In this document: piece by piece, positions 35,748 to 45,305 of the stretch
Numbering within the stretch: the stretch's first letter is position 1
How the letters are laid out: each line of letters starts with the position of its first letter
From: JAQBDA01 sp963709875
Lineage (GTDB): Bacteria > Chloroflexota > Anaerolineae > Anaerolineales > UBA4823
Length of the DNA: 64,000 bases
Direction of reading: 5' to 3'
NCBI GenBank assembly: GCA_963709875.1
Contig: CAVPYB010000011.1
Coordinates: 124,001 to 188,000 of the forward strand
Notes under the pieces: model-generated
Databases searched by the model: none
The model's input: only the letters and a program-made list of their open reading frames with translations
What the model was told of the DNA's origin: nothing
Made by a program: the position numbers and the translations under genes

Positions 35748-36779
35748 CTACCAATATGCCTGGTCTTTAGCGCGCCGCAGTATCCAAAGGAAAAAGGGTG
35801 CACCTGCCAGGGCTGTGACGATCCCGACCGGCATCGTCTGGGGAGCCAATACCACCCGGGCGAGTATGTCCGCAAGCAGCAGGGCAATGCTGCCGCCGAT
35901 GATGGAGAGCGGAATCAAGCGACGATAATCTGCTCCCCAAATGAAGCGCACCAGGTGCGGGACAATTAGCCCGATGAAGCCGATGATACCGGCGAAGGCT
36001 ACAGCAGCCGCAGTGGTCAGCGAAGCGGCCAGGATCAGCGCCAGCTTGGTGCGCTCGACCGGCACTCCTAGCTGCTGCGCCTGTTCTTCGCCGAACTGCA
36101 TCACATTCAGCATATGTCCGGAGATGGTTAGTAACCCCAGACCGATAACAACATATGGAAACATGGCATATACTGGTGTCCAGCCGCCCATGATCGCTCC
36201 GCCCAGCAGCCAGGAAAACGACCGGCGCAGCTCCTCGTTCGACCGGAGCATCAAAAAGGATGAGAGTGAGGTGGCGAAGGCGCTGACCGCCACCCCGGCC
36301 AGGATCAGCGTTGTTGTCGGCACGCTGCGACCCACCCGCGCAAGGTTGTAGACAATGGCGATAGTCAGCATCGCTCCAATAAACGCAGCTACGGGCACGG
36401 TGTAGAGTCCACCCCACTGGGATGGCACCTCTATCGCCAGACCGAGCACGGCTCCCAGACCTGCCCCGGAAGCCACCCCGATCAGGTAGGGGTCAGCCAG
36501 CGGGTTGCGGAATACACCCTGGTAAACCGCACCGCTGCCTGCCAGAGCAGCCCCGGTTAGAGCGATCAGTGCGGTGTGCGGCAGGCGAATCTGGAACACG
36601 ATCGCCGAAAAGCTCTCCGGCCAGAATGCAGGGATGTTGGTGCCCGGCAAGATGGATAGCAGCATGCGTGCTACCGTCCCCGGGGGGATGAATACCGCCC
36701 CGACCGCCACGCTGAGCAGCAAAGTCAGTGCCAGCAAAGCGAGCAGGTATAAGATTGGGCGAATTGAAATCCTCGACAT
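35748..36779 (-). CDS. btuC: Corrinoid ABC transporter permease (BtuC/FecCD type)
   Basis: 343 residues, about ten hydrophobic helices. GAALAGSGAVYQGVFRNPLADPYLIGVASGAGLGAVL and GFIGLIVPHLVRFIWG are the BtuC/FecCD core signatures. Forms the membrane channel with BtuD. Lies between btuF and btuD on the same strand. Confidence 0.92.
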   Translation of the reverse strand: MSRISIRPILYLLALLALTLLLSVAVGAVFIPPGTVARMLLSILPGTNIPAFWPESFSAIVFQIRLPHTALIALTGAALAGSGAVYQGVFRNPLADPYLIGVASGAGLGAVLGLAIEVPSQWGGLYTVPVAAFIGAMLTIAIVYNLARVGRSVPTTTLILAGVAVSAFATSLSSFLMLRSNEELRRSFSWLLGGAIMGGWTPVYAMFPYVVIGLGLLTISGHMLNVMQFGEEQAQQLGVPVERTKLALILAASLTTAAAVAFAGIIGFIGLIVPHLVRFIWGADYRRLIPLSIIGGSIALLLADILARVVLAPQTMPVGIVTALAGAPFFLWILRRAKDQAYW

Positions 36780-36846
36780 TTTCTACAAGGGAGAAGGGCT
36801 AGGGTTGAGGCTCTGTCCCTATCCCTTCTCCGTTCTCTGTTCTCTC

Positions 36847-37866
36847 TTATTTAAAAACCTCAGGGTGCAGCAGGCGCGCCAGCTCCTCCAGACCTTGCAC
36901 CAGGCGCGGACCGGGGCGGCTTACCAGGTTATCGTCGAACGGGTACACTTGCTCTTTCTCAACTGCCGCGATCACCTGCCACCCCGGACGAGCAGCCACA
37001 TCCTCCGGCTGGACGCCGCCCCACACGTAATCGCCAAGCAGGATGATTTCTGGGTTCTTCGAGATCAAGTCTTCAACGCTGATCTGCACCCATTCACCCT
37101 CCAGCGAGCTTCCCAGATTGGCACCCCCTGCCATGTCAATCAGCAGGTCGATAAAAGTGCCTGGCCCGGAGGTCCAGGGGGCATTTGGATCGGTGCTGTC
37201 CAACTCATAGAATACCAGCGGGCGGAAGCTGAGCGGGGCAATCTTCTCTTCTACCGCAGTGACACGGTCTTTAAGCTCTGCGATCAGTTCTTCGGTGTTG
37301 CTTTCCCGCCCCGTCAGACGGGCTATTTCCTGCAAGTTGGCATACAAACCGTCCATATCGGTCGGATTGGGGAGGTAGTAGACGGTCAGTCCGAGGTCTT
37401 CCAGGGTCTTTACCTGCTCAGCCGTGTTGATCTGCGCCGCCAGCACCAGGTCAGGCTGGAGCGATACGATCAGCTCGTTGTTCAGTTCGCCCCAACCACC
37501 GCCAACATCCGTCAGCGACAACGCCTCCTGCGGGTAGTCCGAAAATTCATCCCTACCGATCACCTGCCCGCCCGCTCCGATGGCGAAAAGGATTTCTGTA
37601 TTGGAAGCTGCCAGCGATACGATCTTTTGCGCCGGCTGCTCAAGGACCACCTGGCGCTCCAGACCGTCGGTAAAGACCAGCTCTGCGGATGATTCGGTCG
37701 GCATGGATGTAGGGGTCGGTTCAGGTGCTCGGGTAGCTGTTGGCTGGGGAAGTGCTTCGGTGGCTGCTGATGGCGGCGTTTCCTCGTTGGCCGGGGCACC
37801 ACAGGCAGAAAAGAATACAGTGAATACCAGGAATACGATAGTCAGTAGTCGAGTTCTAGCTTTCAT
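36847..37866 (-). CDS. btuF: Corrinoid-binding lipoprotein (BtuF type)
   Basis: 339 residues from the ATG giving MKARTRLL; an upstream extension would run through the riboswitch. A lipoprotein signal peptide ends at FFSAC (residue 21). A Thr/Pro-rich linker follows (about 25-60), then a periplasmic-binding domain with QKIVSLAASNTEILFAIGAG, and a C-terminal PYPFDD-like VYPFDDNLVSRPGPRLVQG. The lipid anchor fits a Chloroflexota envelope. Substrate assignment comes from the riboswitch. Confidence 0.9.
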   Translation of the reverse strand: MKARTRLLTIVFLVFTVFFSACGAPANEETPPSAATEALPQPTATRAPEPTPTSMPTESSAELVFTDGLERQVVLEQPAQKIVSLAASNTEILFAIGAGGQVIGRDEFSDYPQEALSLTDVGGGWGELNNELIVSLQPDLVLAAQINTAEQVKTLEDLGLTVYYLPNPTDMDGLYANLQEIARLTGRESNTEELIAELKDRVTAVEEKIAPLSFRPLVFYELDSTDPNAPWTSGPGTFIDLLIDMAGGANLGSSLEGEWVQISVEDLISKNPEIILLGDYVWGGVQPEDVAARPGWQVIAAVEKEQVYPFDDNLVSRPGPRLVQGLEELARLLHPEVFK

Positions 37867-37940
37867 TGCGATTTGATCTCCGCGATCTAATTTAGGTGAT
37901 ATGGTGTTTACTTTCGGCAATCCTGTGACGAACAGATTAA

Positions 37941-37967
37941 ACAAAAACCCTGCCGCATTGGCAGGGG
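37941..37967 (-). terminator. Intrinsic terminator of the cobalamin riboswitch
   Basis: On the minus strand CCCTGCC pairs with GGCAGGG around a 5-base loop and is followed directly by TTTTTGT. It lies between the aptamer and the btuF start, as expected for a riboswitch that acts by transcription termination when cobalamin is bound. Confidence 0.9.
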
Positions 37968-37974
37968 TGGTGAG

Positions 37975-38200
37975 GTCCGATTGATTTTGGGTCAGCCGCT
38001 CCACCTCCTTTTCCGCGAGGCGCGTGGATACGCGGGTAGAGGTGGGCGACCTGGCTTGGCTTTCCTTGGTGAAAGCCCTACAGTTGCGGGACAGCGCCGG
38101 ACTTTGTTCGTATCTGATGAACAGCACCGGCTTCGCTTTAGGGTCTGCCTTGTTGGCAGATCCTAAACCCTCCCATCCGGGGGTTGGGGCACCTCAGCCC
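37975..38200 (-). ncRNA. Adenosylcobalamin riboswitch
   Basis: Read on the minus strand, the leader contains GGTGCC near its 5' end, GCGAAGCCGGTGC, the conserved core CGCTGTCCCGCAACTGTAGGG, and GCCAAGCCAGGTCGCC, in the order and spacing of the cobalamin (B12-box) family. It ends just before the terminator at 37941-37967 and the btuF gene. Bounds are approximate to about 10 bases. It represses btuFCD when cobalamin is plentiful. Confidence 0.93.
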
Positions 38201-38213
38201 GTTAATATTATGA

Positions 38214-38309
38214 TTAGAAGTTACGCAGTTCACGGGGTAATTGGGGGTGTTTTGGTGGGGACAGCCCGCCAAAACACCCCCAACCCTCCCCCAAGTGCGT
38301 AAGTCCTAA
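38214..38309. mobile_element. Palindromic MITE candidate (96 bp)
   Basis: Terminal inverted repeats TTAGAAGTTACGCA (38214-38227) and its near complement TGCGTAAGTCCTAA (38296-38309), 12 of 14 matching, enclose a 19-bp inner stem (38241-38259 with 38265-38283, one mismatch, 5-base loop). GGACTTACGCA-type ends are found on several bacterial IS families and their non-autonomous derivatives. No transposase and no obvious target duplication. It sits between the riboswitch and tRNA-Val. Confidence 0.5.
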
Positions 38310-38440
38310 TGATTTCAAAGTACTGAGCTTATTATATCAAGAATAGGCTCAAGCACAATGGCATTTCACTAATAGGAGCTCAACGGGCGTGACTTTGTGA
38401 GAACTCACTTCGTGTCTGGTTGCGGTATAATCCTAGCACC

Positions 38441-38514
38441 GGGCGGATAGCTCAGTTGGTTAGAGCGTCTCTCTTACACAGAGAAGGCCGCAGGTTCGAG
38501 TCCTGTTCCGCCCA
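38441..38514 (+). tRNA. tRNA-Val (UAC anticodon)
   Basis: GGGCGGA pairs perfectly with TCCGCCC, the D-arm is GCTCAGTTGGTTAGAGC, the anticodon loop CTTACAC gives UAC, and the T-arm is GCAGGTTCGAGTCCTGT. CCA is not encoded. TATAAT at 38426-38431 precedes it. This intact gene is the left end of the putative island. Confidence 0.96.
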
Positions 38515-38956
38515 CTAAAACACCCCCACGCCTGGGGGGTGTTTTGCTTTAATGGTCATGTATATAGTAGTGTAACTGGTTGCTCTCTCATGAATGTGGT
38601 GATTCCGGGTGCCACCGGGTGCAGTTCGGACTGCTAATGCCTCTCATAAAGAACTTCGTCAGACGTTCGTGTTATCGGCTGATCTGAGCGACGAAGAATG
38701 TTTTGTCGGTGCCTGTAGCGCATGTCGCGTTGGATGTTGAAGATAACCGGTTTCTAGGCATTTTAGTTCGCGCCAAGGCAAAATTCTTCCTTGCCACTGG
38801 TTATGGTGAGCAGAAGAGCCGCCTTTCCTTCTTCATCCCTGGTGCAATTGGGTACAAATCGTATCGAATCTATAGAATCACAAGACTCTATTGACTCTAC
38901 AGGCCCATAAGTACGATGTGGAGGCTGCTTAGGAACGATCCTAATCGTCAGGTTGG
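38473..38956. repeat. Direct repeat A (tRNA-Val 3' half plus ~440 bp)
   Basis: From the anticodon loop of tRNA-Val onward, this 484-bp segment recurs at 57503-57985 with roughly nine-tenths identity by eye. It comprises 42 bp of tRNA, the tRNA terminator, and a noncoding stretch with phrases such as CTTGCCACTGGTTATGGTGAGC. After it, 38957-39324 holds no gene I can support. A small open frame inside (38703-38894) is interrupted in copy B, so I do not call it. Confidence 0.85.
38517..38547 (+). terminator. Intrinsic terminator of tRNA-Val
   Basis: AAAACACCCCC pairs with GGGGGTGTTTT around the loop ACGCCTG, followed by GCTTTAAT. It begins three bases after the tRNA. Confidence 0.75.
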
Positions 38957-39324
38957 AGAATCGATTCCCGCTGAGCGCGCCTGATAATCCAATATATGTT
39001 AATTTTTATTGAAAACTCCTGTATCTGGCGGTATAAGGGTTTTCATAGTTGTGGACATGATGAGTCTCATATCCACACGTGGAGGGTAGATGCGTCCTGG
39101 CTGGATGGGTTAAATTCTTCGGTTATCTTAAGCGTTTCTGCAATCGACTGAGATGATAACATCCGAAAATATAGAGAACAAGTAAATGGACTTACGCGGA
39201 GGAGAATTGTTTTTTCATAAATTTTTTGATCCAGATTATAATCGTATCCAAACCATTACAAGCTCAGGTGACTCTAACCCAAATTATGGCCAGTCAATAC
39301 CAGGCTCCGGTCACTTTGTAATCT

Positions 39325-42073
39325 ATGACGGATTATCGGTCTGTATTCCCACGTATAAAGCTTCGTCCACCGCGCACAATCGCCGGATCGATCGTTCGTC
39401 CGCGACTGCTGGAGAAGCTAGACCAGGTTCTTCAGAAGCCCGTTGCCCTGATCTCTGCCCCGGCAGGGTTTGGAAAGACTACCCTGCTGGCTCAGTGGCT
39501 GGAGCGCTGCCCTCTGCCCAACGCCTGGCTGCAGCTGGATGAAAATGACAACGACATCCCCGCATTCCTATCCGGCGTTGTGGCATCATTGCGCCAGCTC
39601 TTCCCGGATTGCCTGCAGAAAACTGCCGATCTACTGCATGCCCAAGGAACCGTTCCGCTAGCCATCTGGAAAAGCGCCCTGATCGCCGACCTGGAGTTGC
39701 TGGAAGATACACCCTTTGTTCTGTCGCTGGACGATTATCATCTGGTCAGGAATCCTTCCATCGATTTGCTGCTCGCCGATATTCTGCGCTACGAGTCGCT
39801 ACCCCTGCACCTGATCATCTCTGCCCGGCGCAGCCCACCCCTTTCGTTCAGCCGGCTAAAAGTCTATAGGATGGTGGTTGACATCAAAACAGCTGATTTG
39901 CGCTTTACAGTTTATGAAGCTTCCGCGTATTTACGCCAGGCTGTCGCTGTCCATTTGAGCGATGCCACCATAAATCAGCTCCAGGAGAAAACCGAAGGCT
40001 GGGCTGCCGGATTAACCCTGGTAGCGATCAGCTTGCGCGAAGAGGTGCAGCCAGAAGACCTGATCACGCAGCTGGACGGACCAAACAGGCAGGTGAGCGA
40101 TTACCTACTTGACCAGGTATTCACCAACCAGCCCGGTGAAATCCGGGAATTCCTGCTTAAGACGGCTACATTCAATAAGTTCAGCGCATCCTTCTTATCT
40201 GAAGTGATCGGCACAGGGCAAAGCGAAGGGGAGATCCAGGCGGTACTGGAGTACATAGAGGACACTCAGCTCTTCCTGACCCCACTGGACACGCAGCGTT
40301 CCTGGTACCGCTATCACCACCTGTTCCGCCAGATGCTGCTTTCTCGCCAGCGCTTTTACTTGCTTCCCGATCAAATTGCCTCATACCACCGCCGCGCAGC
40401 CGCGTGGCTGACCCGTCACGAGCAGGTGGACGAAGCGCTGGGTCACCTGATAGCGGTTCAGGATTGGGTCGGTGCAGCGCAGCTGGTGGAAAGCCAGTTC
40501 TGCTCGATGCTCAATGACGAGGACTACCCGAGTATCAAGCGTCGCCTCGGGCAATTTTCTGAAGATTTCATCGCCACACGTCCCGGTTTGCTGTTGATAC
40601 AGGCCTGGTTAGCGCATTTAGGCCTGAGGTTGGCACAGATGCACTCGCTGTCTGCCAGGATCCAGACCATATTGGATGCTGCCTTATTGGAGAGTGACGC
40701 TGCGGAAATTGACAATCCATTGCCCGGCTTTGAAATCATCCCGCACAAGACCGTCCAGGCGCATGTCTGGGCGTTGGAGAGCGTCTTTCTTTACCTGACC
40801 AACCAGGGTAGCCGGGCAATGTCGCTCTCCCGCCAGGCGGTGGATACTCTACCAGAGACCTGGTTGTTTGCCCGCGGCAACGCTATGGTCTACCTGGGAT
40901 TGTCCATGTTCATGGAGGGACAGTATCACCAGACGGTCGAGATGTTTACGCAGGCTTATGAGAGCCTGGCGGAACCGGGCACGACTTACGGAGTCCGGCT
41001 GCTGTTTACCCTCGCCGTCAGCCATCTGCTGCATGGAGAGCTGGAGCTTTGCCGTCAAACGGCGGAAAAGATGTTGCGTGACGCCCTCGCCTTCAACCTG
41101 CTGCTTATGCAGGGTTGGGGCTACTATCTGCTGGGGCGGGTCTGTCAGGAATGGAACCAGCTCGAGCTGGCAGCCAGGTATTATAAGCTGGTGATTGACC
41201 AGGGCTTCACCTCCAACCTGTTTTGTTCGTTGGAAAGTGTTGCAGGATATGTCTTTGTGTTGGAGCTTCTAGGCCGTCAAGAGTTCAGCGCGGCAATCGC
41301 TCAATTCACTCCAACAGCTGTTTAGCGAACAGATCAGTGCCACACCTCAACCGATCATGTCCTTGATAGCCTGGCTGAAAATACACGACGGCAATCGCCT
41401 AGAAGCGCGCCGTTGGGCTAAATCGTATTATGCCCCTATCAACAAGCAGGCGATCGTCTGGTATCACATCCCCAATATCTACAAGGTCAAAGTCCTGATG
41501 GATACAGGTGAGCCTGAAACCAGCCACGTAGTTGATCCGCTTCTTAATGAGATCGAGAAGATGGCTGAACGTACCCACAACAACTTTACCCTTCTACGCG
41601 TGCTGTCGATGCGTGCTGTATGTCTCGCGAGGCGAGGTGAAAGTGCTGCTGCCCAAAAAACACTGGAGCGCGCTCTGCGCCTGGGCCGCCGGGGTGGGTT
41701 TATCCAAGCGTTCGTGATGCGGGGCAAGGAAATGCTCGAGCTCCTCCGGGCGATTTCTCCGCAGTTGAAGAATGAGCCGAGCCTGAGAGAATACATCGAA
41801 TCGGTCATTGCTGCATTTTCAATTCCAATCGGTTCTCTTCCCGTGACACCCGACCTTAGTGAGATAAAAGCACTGCTGACGGAGCGCGAGCTGGAAGTCC
41901 TGGAGCTGCTGGCTGAGCGGTTGAGCATCAAAGAAATCTCAGCCAGGCTGTTCATCTCCCACAGCACCGTCCAGCAGCACAACCACCACATTTATCGCAA
42001 ATTGAATGTCAACAACAAGCGCCAAGCCGTCGCCAGAGCTAAAGATCTCGGTATCCTCTCCAAAAGGCGCTAA
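39325..42073 (+). pseudogene. LuxR-family MalT-like ATPase regulator, one frameshift
   Basis: About 915 residues when the two frames are joined near 41305. The N-terminal STAND/AAA ATPase has Walker A SAPAGFGKTTLL and Walker B FVLSLDDYHLV. A long TPR-like middle follows, then a C-terminal LuxR HTH (LLTERELEVLELLAERLSIKEISARLFISHSTVQQHNHHIYRKLNV). The frameshift falls in the TPR region: the second frame continues with LQQLFSEQISATPQPIM without loss. MalT-type regulators activate carbohydrate or surface genes upon ligand binding; here it precedes the META/sulfatase block and may control it. One base is lost or gained, either by sequencing or decay. Confidence 0.85.
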
Positions 42074-42181
42074 CGCTCCCTTTTCATATTCCCCATTTCA
42101 AATAAAACAAAAATAAAACATTTTGTTGCATGACTCCTGTGATGCAACCGTTTATGCTGATATGCGTACAAGGAGGCACCC

Positions 42182-42454
42182 ATGCCTGATGAGATTGTGC
42201 GAACATATCTATTTGATCGCCCAGGACACTACCTGGTTCGCGTGGTGGGTACGCTGAGCAATAGCTGGCTTGACCATCTGGAAGGCTTGGAGATCTCGAC
42301 CACTCCTTGGGAAAGTTATCCTGAGGTGATGCAGATCAATGGGTGGCTGGCCGATCAGACCGCGCTGGCTGGGCTGCTGGATTTGCTGACCGATCTGGGC
42401 CTGGTGATCCTGACCGTGGAGCGCCATGAATTAGACAAGGAGGTCAAACCATGA
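42182..42454 (+). CDS. Small hypothetical protein before META lipoprotein
   Basis: 90 residues, acidic, with no signal peptide or membrane segment. RPGHYLVRVVGTLSNSWLDHLEGLEI resembles the start of small ligand-binding modules, but I do not recognise a family. A ribosome site AGGAGGC precedes the ATG. Its stop overlaps the start of the following META gene (ATGA), implying translational coupling. Confidence 0.6.
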   Translation: MPDEIVRTYLFDRPGHYLVRVVGTLSNSWLDHLEGLEISTTPWESYPEVMQINGWLADQTALAGLLDLLTDLGLVILTVERHELDKEVKP

Positions 42455-42865
42455 AAATGCTGACCATCAGTGTGTTGATCGTTCTGACCCTCGCTTTAGC
42501 TGCGCGTGGCGGTGGAAAGACTGAAATTGTTGGCCCAACCTGGCAATAGGAAGCCTTCCAGGATACCGCCGGCCTCAATGATCTCAGCGTGCCCAACCCG
42601 GAGCATTACCCTGACATTGAACGAAGATGGCACCGCCAGCATCAAAGCGGATTGCAACCAGGTGATCTGGAGCTATGAACTCGATGACAGCCGATTGACC
42701 TTCGACACGACCGGCCCTTCCACGTTGGCGATGTGCCCAGAAGATTCACTCGACCAATTATTTTTAGAGCGTTTGGGAACTACCGTCACCTACGTCCTGC
42801 AGGATGGCAAGCTCTATCTAAATCTGTTTGCCGATGCGGGCAATCTGGTGTTTCAGTCCAAATAA
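42451..42865 (+). pseudogene. META-domain lipoprotein with three lesions
   Basis: The ATG at 42451 opens a lipoprotein-like signal (TISVLIVLTLALAA) but the lipobox residue is Arg (CGT at 42505) where Cys (TGT) is expected. The reading frame then continues into GPTWQ and meets TAG (42547-42549) where the family has Trp. The same frame continues to PNPEHY, where a frameshift near 42608 precedes LTLNEDGTASIKADCN, the HslJ/META core, ending in LFADAGNLVFQ. Three independent lesions in 120 codons make a real pseudogene more likely than sequencing error. Confidence 0.8.
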
Positions 42866-43014
42866 ATGAATGAGGCCAAACAATAGAGTTGTCGGATACT
42901 CCAGGCGTGATGGTATGCGCCATCTCTCAATGGATTTTAGCTCCGTAGAAAAAATCATGTCATACAAGGAATCCGAACAAATAAACCTTTATATTTTGAA
43001 AAGGAGTAAAGGAC

Positions 43015-44550
43015 ATGCCAAACGGAAAACCCAACATACTTGTGATCTGGGGTGATGATATCGGTATTACCAACCTGAGCTGTTACAGCGATGGGCTGAT
43101 GGGCTACCGCACCCCCAATATCGACCGGATTGCCAATGAAGGCATGCGTTTCACCGATTCGTACGGTCAGCAGAGCTGCACTGCAGGCCGGGCGGCCTTC
43201 ATCACCGGGCAAAACCCCTACCGCACCGGTCTGACTAAGGTAGGCATGCCGGGCGCCGACATCGGCCTACAGGCTGAGGACGCCACCATCGCCGAGCTGC
43301 TCAAGCCGTTGGGCTACACCACCGGCCAGTTCGGCAAGAACCATTTCGGTGACATGAACAAGTACTTGCCCACAGCCCACGGCTTTGATGAGTTCTTCGG
43401 CAACCTGTATCACCTGAACGCAGAAGAAGAGCCGGAGCACGTGGACTACCCGCCGGAGGAAGATTTCCCCAATTTCAAGAAGGTCTTCGGCCCGCGCGGC
43501 GTGATCCATTCTTGGGCCACCGAAGAAGATGACCCCACCGAGCAGCCGCGCTGGGGGCGCGTCGGCAAGCAGAAGATCGAGGACACAGGGCCGCTGACCA
43601 GGGAACGCATGCAGACCTGCGATACCGAGTTCCTGACCGCCGCCAAGGACTTCATCGGGCGCGCCCATAACGACGAAAAGCCTTTCTTCGTCTGGTTCAA
43701 CACCACCTGGATGCATTTCCGCGTCCACCCACCCAAAGAAGTCCTCGGGCAGGCCGGGCGCTGGCAGTCTTTCTACCATGACGTCATGGTAGAGCACGAT
43801 AAGCATGTTGGCCAGATGCTGGACTACCTGGACGAACTGGGCATCGCCGAAGATACGATCGTGATGTATTCCACCGACAACGGCCCGCACATGAACACCT
43901 GGCCGGATGGCGCCATGACCCCCTTCCGCAACGAGAAGAACTCCAACTGGGAAGGCGCTTTCCGCGTCCCGGAGATGGTGCGTTGGCCCGGCAAGATTAA
44001 AGCCGGCACGGTCTCCAACGAGATCATCAGCCACACCGACTGGCTGCCGACCCTGCTGGCTGCGGCCGGTGAGCCAGAGATCACCGAAAAACTAAAGCAA
44101 GGCCACCAGGCCGGCGATAAGAATTTCCGTGTGCACATCGATGGCTACAACTTCCTGCCTTACTTCACCGGCCAGGTGGAGAAAGGGCCACGACCTGGCA
44201 TCATCTATTTCTCGGATGACGGCGACCTGGTTGGGCTGCGCTACGACAACTGGAAGTTCGTCTTCGCCGAGCAGCGTGTCCAGGGCACCGTCCAGATCTG
44301 GGCCGAGCCGTTTGTCTTCCTGCGCGTGCCCAAGGTCTTCAACCTGCGCACCGACCCCTTCGAGCGCGCCGATATCACCTCGAACACCTATTATGACTGG
44401 ATGATTGACCGGATTTACCTGACGTATGCCGCCCAGTTCCTGGTGCGGCAGTTCCTGGAAACCTTCCAGGAATTCCCACCGCGCATGAAGCCAGCCAGCT
44501 TCGGCATTGACCAGGTATTGGAAAAGATGGAACAGAGCTTCGATTACTAA
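43015..44550 (+). CDS. Sulfatase family protein, CxAxR-type active site
   Basis: 511 residues. Metal ligands DD in VIWGDDIGITN and DN in MYSTDNGPHM. The formylglycine site reads SCTAGRAAFITGQ, with Ala where most sulfatases have Pro; CxAxR is a known variant still recognised by maturases. Asn/His-containing GQFGKNHFGD is the second active-site loop. No signal peptide, so the enzyme should act in the cytoplasm. The substrate is probably an organic sulfate ester. The maturase (FGE or anSME) is not in the window. It is flanked by META genes and a hairpin. Confidence 0.92.
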   Translation: MPNGKPNILVIWGDDIGITNLSCYSDGLMGYRTPNIDRIANEGMRFTDSYGQQSCTAGRAAFITGQNPYRTGLTKVGMPGADIGLQAEDATIAELLKPLGYTTGQFGKNHFGDMNKYLPTAHGFDEFFGNLYHLNAEEEPEHVDYPPEEDFPNFKKVFGPRGVIHSWATEEDDPTEQPRWGRVGKQKIEDTGPLTRERMQTCDTEFLTAAKDFIGRAHNDEKPFFVWFNTTWMHFRVHPPKEVLGQAGRWQSFYHDVMVEHDKHVGQMLDYLDELGIAEDTIVMYSTDNGPHMNTWPDGAMTPFRNEKNSNWEGAFRVPEMVRWPGKIKAGTVSNEIISHTDWLPTLLAAAGEPEITEKLKQGHQAGDKNFRVHIDGYNFLPYFTGQVEKGPRPGIIYFSDDGDLVGLRYDNWKFVFAEQRVQGTVQIWAEPFVFLRVPKVFNLRTDPFERADITSNTYYDWMIDRIYLTYAAQFLVRQFLETFQEFPPRMKPASFGIDQVLEKMEQSFDY

Positions 44551-44569
44551 TCGCTGACTTCGCTACACA

Positions 44570-44624
44570 GCGCAGGTGCAGGATGCTCCGAGAGCGGGCG
44601 CTCCAGAGCGCCTTGCACCTGCGC
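44570..44624 (+). terminator. Hairpin after sulfatase 1
   Basis: An 11-bp stem GCGCAGGTGCA (44570-44580) with TGCACCTGCGC (44614-44624) encloses a further 6-bp stem (44597-44602 with 44607-44612). It begins 20 bp past the sulfatase stop. No T-tract. Confidence 0.6.
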
Positions 44625-44672
44625 CGCAAATCTACAAAAAGAAGCAGGTACTTACAGGAGCGGAGAAGCCGC

Positions 44673-45305
44673 ATGACCTTGATCGCGATCAACACACTAC
44701 TGGATCCAGATGCTGCCACGGTTGAGAAGGCGCGGGCGATGAACATGCGGCTGCGAGAGAACTATCCGGACGGTTTCGCCCTCGATGCCAACCACGCGCC
44801 GCACATCACACTGCTCCAGCGATTTGTACGCACGGAGAACCTCGACGAAGTGGCAAATGCTGTGACCCAAGTGCTGCGTGCAGAGCAGTCGATGAATTGG
44901 GCGAGCAATGCGATCGGCTACTCTGCCCTGGCCGACAAGGATCTCCGGTTGGTGGGCATCGTTATCGAGCCGACAGAGGATCTGCGCCGCCTTCAGCAAA
45001 GGATCATCGACGCCGTCGCCCCGTTCCCAGTGGAGCAGGGGACCGGCGACGCCTTTGCCCCCCGCCCCGATGGCGGGGCGATCAGCCAGCGTACCGTGGA
45101 GTACGTGAACAACTTCGTCGGAACCCGCACCGGCATGAACTATAACCCTCATCTAACCGTCGGTATAGGTACCCGTGACTTTGTGGACGCTCTTAACGCG
45201 GAGCCATTCGAGACCTTCACCGTCCGAGCAATATCCGTGAGCCTCTACCAAGTAGGGGATTACGGTGTCGCACAGAGAAAGCTCTATGACCTCCACAGTT
45301 GCTGA
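44673..45305 (+). CDS. 2H phosphoesterase (2'-5' RNA ligase-like)
   Basis: 210 residues with the two HxT motifs of the 2H superfamily, APHITLLQRF near residue 50 and NPHLTVGIGT near 165. Such enzymes act on 2'-5' or cyclic phosphodiester linkages of RNA or nucleotides. The ATG follows GGAG in CAGGAGCGGAGAAGCCGC. Its end overlaps the start of the HAD gene by 20 bp. Confidence 0.8.
   Translation: MTLIAINTLLDPDAATVEKARAMNMRLRENYPDGFALDANHAPHITLLQRFVRTENLDEVANAVTQVLRAEQSMNWASNAIGYSALADKDLRLVGIVIEPTEDLRRLQQRIIDAVAPFPVEQGTGDAFAPRPDGGAISQRTVEYVNNFVGTRTGMNYNPHLTVGIGTRDFVDALNAEPFETFTVRAISVSLYQVGDYGVAQRKLYDLHSC

Noticed and set aside
34896..37866. Iron-siderophore annotation for the FecCD-type transporter
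   Set aside because: The cobalamin riboswitch directly upstream makes corrinoid the far better substrate.
38703..38894. 63-codon open frame within repeat A
   Set aside because: The same position in repeat B has a stop after seven codons and the segment behaves as noncoding repeat. A LAGLIDADG-like phrase in another frame was too weak to support.
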